Below are positions 58,495 through 64,000 of a stretch of DNA of 64,000 bases, piece by piece; within the stretch, counting starts at the first letter, position 1; every line of letters begins with the position of its first letter. Made by a program: the position numbers and the translations under genes. The stretch comes from Homalodisca vitripennis (Eukaryota > Arthropoda > Insecta > Hemiptera > Cicadellidae). A model generated the notes under the pieces. That model was not told the origin of the DNA. It worked only from the letters and a program-made list of their open reading frames with translations, and did not search any database. The stretch lies in contig NC_060215.1 of NCBI RefSeq assembly GCF_021130785.1, positions 119,622,501-119,686,500 on the forward strand, read 5' to 3'.

Positions 58495-59333
58495 AACGGA
58501 GCCTGCCTTCCCGGAATTAACGCTGGCCTCGCTTCAATTACTTTACCTGGCTTCGGCTTGGAACTTGGAATGCAAGGCCAGTCTTTCTTGTGCCGTGAAA
58601 TGAAACGCAACTAACCTCGCTACACGTTTTATTAGATCCAAATTTGTATGCACACTAGTAAGAAAGTAAGTTAAACAAGTAGTAATATATCTTTTTCTTT
58701 TTGCTAATATCGCTTTAAATGTACTTTATTAATATGTAATTTATCTTACTGTTCCAACGCTGTTTATGTTATAAATTGCTGCTATACGCTATAATTTATT
58801 CAGCTTTAGCCTAAATTAGACATCGCCGAATTTTGATTACTTTCATGTGATAGACTATACTGTCAAATGTTTTCACAAACCCTAGGTTCTTTCTGCATTT
58901 CTAATAAAAGTTAACACCTAGCATAGCCAAAACGTAATATTGAGAGCAATATAGGCCTAGGCTAGTAGATGTTATGTCACTGTACCATTGTTTTCAAGGA
59001 CCTAGAACTAAAAGGCCTAGTCCCTATTTATTGATAATTGGGTTGTGCTCATTCCCAAAATTTCAAAATATGTAAAATAGACGACCTATTATTATTCCCT
59101 AGCCTACTTTGGCTCTAAGCCCTGCAATGGATTAGTTATAAATACTTTTGCTTTCTATAAAAGGTTTTACTATTAGCTAGATCAAAAGTGAATATGCTAA
59201 CAGTCCAATTTTAACTTTGAGTAGCTTTGATTTCATGCCTTGAAAAAATTGTACTTTGCATCTCTCAGCCACGTTTTTCATATACTTTGAGACTGTTGGT
59301 ATAGTTAAATGCTGTAGAACAAACCATGTGAGG
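58495..59333. other. Interval left of the Mutator-like element, no gene recognised
   Basis: Unique-looking AT-rich DNA with scattered AGGCCTAG motifs near 58,955 and 59,013. No feature supported. Confidence 0.4.
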
Positions 59334-61975
59334 TTAACGGTAGTCGGATGGTTATATCTCGTCCATGTTAATTTAGCCAACTTTTAAGTAGCCTACATGT
59401 TTCTTAGAAACTACAAAAGATATCAGCTTTTTTATATTTTGTAGCTTATACAAAATACTTTAAATTGAATGAATGGTTTGAAAAAAATATTTATTATTTT
59501 TTTATATGAATATTTTTATAAATATATAGAAAATGTATCCTTAAAATATACTTTATATGTAATGTACAAAAATATTCTTTGTATTATGTAAAACCCTTTA
59601 TTCAATTTAAAGAGCCATATGTAACCTGTACAACAAAACAAAAAATATGGTAATATCCTTTGTAGTTCCTGAGAAAAATGTACCTAAACTTTCAAAAATC
59701 AAACTTTCGGAAAACAAAAAACAAAGACTATGCTCAAGAATAGTAACTACTTTTAATAAATTTTACCTCAGTAAATTCCTGGCCCATATGATACTCTATG
59801 TGGGTCTTCTGCTTCTTCAAACAAGTCCTCTAATCTTCTCTTGGCTAGGGTTTTTGCCTGTCGACACTTTTTTTCGATTTCTTGAATCGCCTTGTCTGCT
59901 TTCCTTATCCTTACTTCATCAGCACACTTCACCGCAGTCATCCAGTTGCTACCAGGGGACACTCCCAACTGTTTTAAAAGTGCACACTTTGTAGGGTTCC
60001 CTTCATTGAAACTTGTAATTGCTTCATATAGGTTACCCCTAATTCAACAGTGTCCCGCATGAAAAAAGTTGTTTTTGGTAAACGACCAAATAATATTTTT
60101 CAGGGACTCTGAAGGATTTTGTGTACCTCCATGAAGACACCTACGGAGCAGTTCTGGATTAGATAAGTCTCGGAAAATGGACTTTATCTGCTCCATTATA
60201 CTGTAACTGTAGGAAGGTGAGTAAGTTCACTGTGGTCGTAAATTTCACAGTTTGCAATGGCCTTCTGATACTTAAACCAGCTATTTTCCCCATGTGGACG
60301 CAACGCATGAGCAGGTTCATCATTTGAAGATATTAGGTGGAAATATGTAGCCCACACTGCTCTTTTCATGTCTTCCACAGGAGTTAAAACATTTCTTCTT
60401 ATGTCCAGACCATAACAAATTTGTACTTCATTTATCACTGCATCCGTAAGACGGCCCCGCCCTCCAATTGTCTTCCCATTATTTAGGAGATTCTTGCCAC
60501 ACTTAGTATTGAGTTTTCGTAGCCGTGTCCCCATCCTTTTCTGGACATGGCCCACACATTCTAATTTTTCAATTGACAATTCTGGGCCATATGGTTTATC
60601 AGCAACAACAGATGGATATGATATACTGTCACCATCTCCTAGGTAGTGTTTATAACGCACATTGTACTTTTCTTGTGATTCACAAAACATTACCTGCACA
60701 CCACATACTTCCATTCCACCACTAACCCCCCAATAATTAGCTACACATAATTAGTCTTCATGTATGTTATCTAATCGCTATTTACATCTGCATAACTTTG
60801 TTAGGACTTCAGCATCAATCACTTTGCCATTGTTTGCTCCAATCGCGCTCACAATACCATTCAAGGAGGCATGTCCTCTCCACTGCCATGAGCCATAGAA
60901 TATTACTGTAAGATCTCTATCCCCACCATTCTCTTCCACACATTCTTCAACAGCATGTTTCATGCTACTAGCACAAACCTCTTTTTTAGCCTAGCATTAA
61001 ATCCTGGTATAGTACTTGAAGGAGGGAGGCTTAGGCAGATTCGTTATACCGCAAAAGGTCTTTGCGGATTCCTCACCTCTCCCTATACATCGAAATGCAT
61101 ATGAAGTTCTAGCATTTATTTGTGATTTTTTAGTGTTAAATAAGATAGACAAGTTCTTTGATGAAACCTCAAACTGACAATTGTTGCATTGAACGTATAT
61201 TCTAACACTAAGACCAAACCGGCTACTTTGATAAATGGAAAGCGGCCCCTGACACTTCACACACCTTGCGATTTTTGTAAGCAGTGCTTCTAGGTTAATT
61301 TCAAATTTACAATATAATTAGTTCCATTGTTACCATTATACAACTCATATTTAGCTATAGATTAGACCCTACCTTTGAGTTTGAGGGACTTATCCTTGAG
61401 TTTTCTTCAATGTTGTCAGTGTTACTTGTAGGCCTAGGCCTAGAATGTCCTTCATGGGTAGGTTCAAGTGTAGGTTCAGTGTTTATAGGATGGTAAGGTT
61501 TGCCTAGAAACCTTTTAGGCCTTTAGGCCTCTTTTTGAATGTTTTTTTTTTTTGGTATCCTGGGCATAATTTGTTCATTAAACTGTTTATTTTACAATAA
61601 AATCAATAAAATACAATAAAATCGAAATGCACCAAAATTTGAAACACAAATCACAACTAACTTTTGTAACAGTGAATGTAAACAATGTGTTTTGATAGCA
61701 GACAACTGAATAAATGCCGTTGCTGCCAACCTTATCAAAACAAATACGTGCCACAGTTTTAAAACAGAATCACTATAACAAATACTTACCTACCTACAAT
61801 ATCAGTGAGCGGCTGTGCAAAAAAAATCTTTGTACATCTCTTTAGAAAACCATTTATATTTTCAAAATACTCAGCAGAAATCAATAATTTTTACAAACAA
61901 ATATAGGGATTTAAAAAAATATAAAACCCTAAAAAATTAATTTTTTGACCTAATCAACCATCCGACTCCTCTTAA
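59334..61975 (-). mobile_element. Mutator-like DNA transposon, decayed, candidate boundaries
   Basis: A minus-strand Mutator-like transposase pseudogene (59,768-61,310) lies between an inverted pair: TTAACGGTAGTCGGATGGTT at 59,334-59,353 and, on the minus strand, TTAAGAGGAGTCGGATGGTT at 61,956-61,975 (17 of 20 identical, 12 consecutive). That makes a candidate element of about 2.64 kb. I found no convincing 8-9 bp target duplication next to these ends, so the boundaries are tentative while the transposase identity is firmer. Confidence 0.55.
59768..61310 (-). pseudogene. Mutator-like transposase pseudogene
   Basis: Four consecutive segments match the metazoan Mutator-like transposase family as I recall it. 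In order they are: an N-terminal part with paired Cys and RCVKCQGPLSIYQSSRFGL (61,310-60,997); the GHASLNGIVSAIG block (60,963-60,778); the GGMEVCGVQVMF, YLGDGDS, KLECVGHVQKRMGTRLRKL and GGRGRLTD blocks (60,750-60,196); and a C-terminal part with LLRRCLHGGTQNPSE and ALLKQLGVSPGSNW (about 60,180-59,768). The first three are in one frame, separated by stop codons (two near 60,985, two near 60,735-60,777); the last is frame-shifted. In the block normally reading DGSWQ/DGTWQ the sequence is YGSWQ (codon 60,895-60,897), so a presumed catalytic Asp is lost. The copy is dead. Confidence 0.8.
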
Positions 61976-62149
61976 ATGAGTAGAAGTGCACTACTCTTAC
62001 ACTTTGCGGAAAAAGATCTTCAAACATGTCCTATTATCAACTTGAAAGAACCTCCTTGAGCAGACCGAAACAGATGCAGAATCTGGTATGCCTGTTATGG
62101 ATATACTCTCTGAGTTCAGAAGCACATATTGAAAATATATATGTTTAAA
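61976..62149. other. Short interval between decayed elements
   Basis: No feature recognised. Confidence 0.4.
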
Positions 62150-62388
62150 AGCTAACCGTTGATCTATCTTTACAGAACTTTTATCCTATCTAACACCCTT
62201 TGCATCCTCTATATAAAAAACCAAACCTGTTCTGTTATCTTCCCGCTGGCAGCTGGAGAAAGTTCAATCTAGATTTGTCTGCATAATTGGTCTCTATTTT
62301 TATTATCTCTATATTTTCGAAGAAGTTCCTTCTCAGATGTTGAGTCCTATACAACTGGACACAACTCTTAAAACATAATGTTCCATTG

Positions 62389-62400
62389 AACTGGACTTTT
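62389..62400. repeat. SINE target-site duplication, left copy
   Basis: AACTGGACTTTT, identical to 62,633-62,644. Removing the SINE and one copy restores continuous host sequence. Confidence 0.9.
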
Positions 62401-62632
62401 TTTTATTCTTTTTTAAGCCTCAGCTTTAAGCTATGCTGGCTTCGATGTACACTGATATTTTATTACACTGGTATTTTTGATTTACAAAGTACACTATCAA
62501 CCGTGTCTAAGTATTTATTTACAAAGTACACTATCAATCGTGTCTATGCCTGATTGGACCTCCCCGGGATTTGAACCCGTGATCTCTCGGTTAGAGAGCC
62601 GAGACTATAACCATTAGTCTACGGAGGAGGAC
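62401..62632 (-). mobile_element. tRNA-derived SINE, about 232 bp
   Basis: A minus-strand retroposon flanked by a perfect 12-bp duplication. Its 5' head (62,632 to about 62,555) is tRNA-like, its body contains a tandem duplication (62,481-62,517 and 62,518-62,546, period 37 bp), and its 3' end is A-rich (AAAAAAGAATAAAA on the minus strand). SINEs are transcribed by RNA polymerase III and mobilised by LINE machinery. The element is complete by these criteria and landed in the decayed RT fragment. Confidence 0.88.
62555..62632 (-). promoter_or_regulatory. tRNA-like head of the SINE with Pol III A and B boxes
   Basis: On the minus strand: A-box-like TAGACTAATGG (62,621-62,611), D-stem GACT/AGTC, anticodon stem CTCGG/CCGAG, and B box GGGTTCAAATCCC (62,578-62,566). 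The anticodon loop is 8 nt (CTCTCTAA) instead of 7, and the acceptor stem pairs only over about 5 bp. It should not act as a real tRNA. The parent tRNA cannot be fixed; Glu(CTC) or Arg(TCT) are the readings closest to the loop. Confidence 0.8.
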
Positions 62633-62644
62633 AACTGGACTTTT
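62633..62644. repeat. SINE target-site duplication, right copy
   Basis: AACTGGACTTTT, identical to 62,389-62,400. Confidence 0.9.
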
Positions 62645-62990
62645 AAGACAGTAAAAATCCATATGCCATTGGCAACTAGATTCTGGAACCTCTTTGATGG
62701 ACAAGTTATGCTCTGCACAGCATATTATCTGAAATCCAATGTCTTCAGAATTTAGCATAACAACTTAATTTGGATTTATTTGGGGGCAGTAACCAGTTTT
62801 TTAAGAATGCTGCCATTGCTGCATATACTTTGTTATAGTTGAGATGAATATTTATTTATTATTATAATTTAACTACTATATTATTGTTGTTTTATTTCTG
62901 TTGTACATTAGATTCTTCATTATTGTTGCTTAATTAGCTATTGTATTTAAATTGTAAATGGGTTTTTCCTATTGAAATAAAAGAACAAAT

Positions 62991-64000
62991 ACTATAGTCC
63001 TGACAGGTGCAATAACAAATAAAAAAATGTCATAGATATATACCTCACCCATGTCACAGTATTTGATGATTTCTTTAAATGAAAATGCTTTCTAATATGA
63101 ATGAAAAAAGAAGAAAAAACAATTAAAATGTGGAAAAGCTTAAAAATTTGCTAAAATTCTCAAAAAAGAATCTACTAGTCTAAGCAGATGAGGTAAAATC
63201 CCTCCATAACCTTAACTGATGGCGACAATACAAACTTTTCTTTGAGCTAGTAGCTATCAGTAACAGGTGAAAATTCTACAGGGTCTGATTACAGATATCT
63301 GAGAGGTCTAAAAATGTAATTAATTCACCTGACTATAACTTTTAATAAATTTTCACATGATTGAACCAAGTTCTGAAAAATTGCAAACACTTTTCTTGAA
63401 ATTTACTTTTTCTGTTAGAGTTTTTTACAGGTTTCTTTCAACAAAATACATTTCCGTTTTGAATTATAACCTTGTGTTCATTCCATTCTGGACAATTTTT
63501 ATTCCTCTGAAAACAACATGATCATTTAAAACTCAATAGGCCCCATAAGATTTTGTTACAAGGAGAAAATTCTATGAAAGTACTTAATGTGTTGTTATTG
63601 ACTGGTTTACATAAACCAACAAAGCAATGGGTTTTATATCATGTGTATCACTTGTCTTTGCCTACACTTATGACATCAGTAGTCTATGTAAGATTAGAGT
63701 ATGGCTCAATATCTGGCGGTGTCTCCACCAGTTTGGACTCACTTGAATAAATAAACTCAACTTCTTTGACTGATGGATATGAGGTGTGATTACATATATT
63801 TAGAGGTCCTTACTAAGTAAATTAAGTGCAAACTTGGATTAGCCCCTTCTGCTCATAGTGCTTGTAGAACCTGTTGATTTGATTGAGTTGATTGATTTGT
63901 TACACCATTGTGAATCACATAACTCGCTGCACTCATGACTCATACAGGTTTTAATATATTTATTATTTTTTATTCATCAACCCTAATGATATAAATACTT
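62991..64000. other. AT-rich right end, no gene recognised
   Basis: Short chance frames only (for example 63,553-63,750). No RNA gene, terminal repeat or recognisable protein motif was seen. Confidence 0.4.

Larger units (their letters stand above)
62150..62990 (+). mobile_element. Non-LTR retrotransposon 3' remnant (CR1/L2-like), split by a SINE
   Basis: The plus-strand frame from 62,253 encodes LEKVQSRFVCIIGL, and the frame after the SINE (about 62,638-62,755) encodes TFKTVKIHMPLATRFWNLFD. These are the typical C-terminal RT landmarks LExVQxRF and PLATRxWNxLP of CR1/L2-type elements. The sequence then runs through an AT-rich 3' UTR to AATAAAAGAACAAATAC near 62,990. It contains stops and is strongly decayed. 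It is not closely similar to CR1-A or CR1-B. Confidence 0.7.

Noticed and set aside
58950..61540. Clusters of AGGCCTA/TAGGCCT motifs
   Set aside because: Scattered short palindromes that also appear elsewhere in the unique DNA. They look like a genome-wide compositional habit and not a local feature.
62555..62632. Functional tRNA gene on the minus strand
   Set aside because: The anticodon loop has 8 nt, the acceptor stem is mismatched, and the sequence is the head of a SINE bounded by target-site duplications.
63553..63750. 65-codon plus-strand frame near the right end
   Set aside because: Short, no motif, no supporting context.

Overview
This window looks like heterochromatin-like, repeat-dominated DNA from an animal genome. 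An arthropod is most likely, possibly a hemipteran insect, but that is an inference from the transposon families and base composition and no host gene identifies the species. I see no host protein-coding gene that I would name with confidence. Nearly all recognisable coding sequence belongs to transposable elements.

Layout. A short unique flank and a (C15A)6 minisatellite (141-240) abut a tandem satellite with a 78-bp monomer that fills most of 241-51,686. By length this is roughly 500 monomers; I did not count them one by one. The array runs in one orientation to about 46,586, flips to the opposite orientation to about 50,850, and flips back until it ends near 51,686. It contains diverged monomer types and large segmental duplications, with copies offset by 1,951, 6,232/3,651, 3,260, 700 and 934 bp. 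Because 78 is divisible by 3, several frames stay open for hundreds of codons on either strand. I treat these open frames as by-products of the satellite, not as genes.

Two transposon insertions interrupt the array. The first (7,207-9,843) is a piggyBac element with short imperfect terminal repeats, subterminal GTCCACTATAGTGGAC-type palindromes and a transposase with all expected catalytic Asp residues but two homopolymer frameshifts. It sits in a TTCA target instead of the canonical TTAA. The second (about 24,145-33,037) is a minus-strand CR1-clade non-LTR retrotransposon with a PHD-finger + coiled-coil + SGNH-esterase ORF1 and an endonuclease/reverse-transcriptase ORF2. Its ORF2 is broken twice: by a plus-strand, 5'-truncated sibling CR1 element (26,611-29,788) with an intact 960-codon endonuclease/RT frame, and by a 370-bp piece of the satellite itself (25,204-25,573).

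From 51,687 to 64,000 the DNA is AT-rich, unique or low-copy, and littered with decayed mobile elements: a possible exon-like frame, a TA microsatellite joined to a DNA-transposon remnant, a 116-bp two-copy repeat, an inverted-repeat pair, a minus-strand Mutator-like transposase pseudogene with candidate terminal inverted repeats (59,334-61,975), and a CR1/L2-like RT tail interrupted by a complete tRNA-derived SINE with a perfect 12-bp target-site duplication (62,389-62,644).

The insertions give a relative history. The satellite came first, then piggyBac and CR1-A inserted into it. CR1-B later inserted into CR1-A, and satellite sequence moved into CR1-A. The broken CR1-A reading frames carry no internal stops, so the later events are recent.
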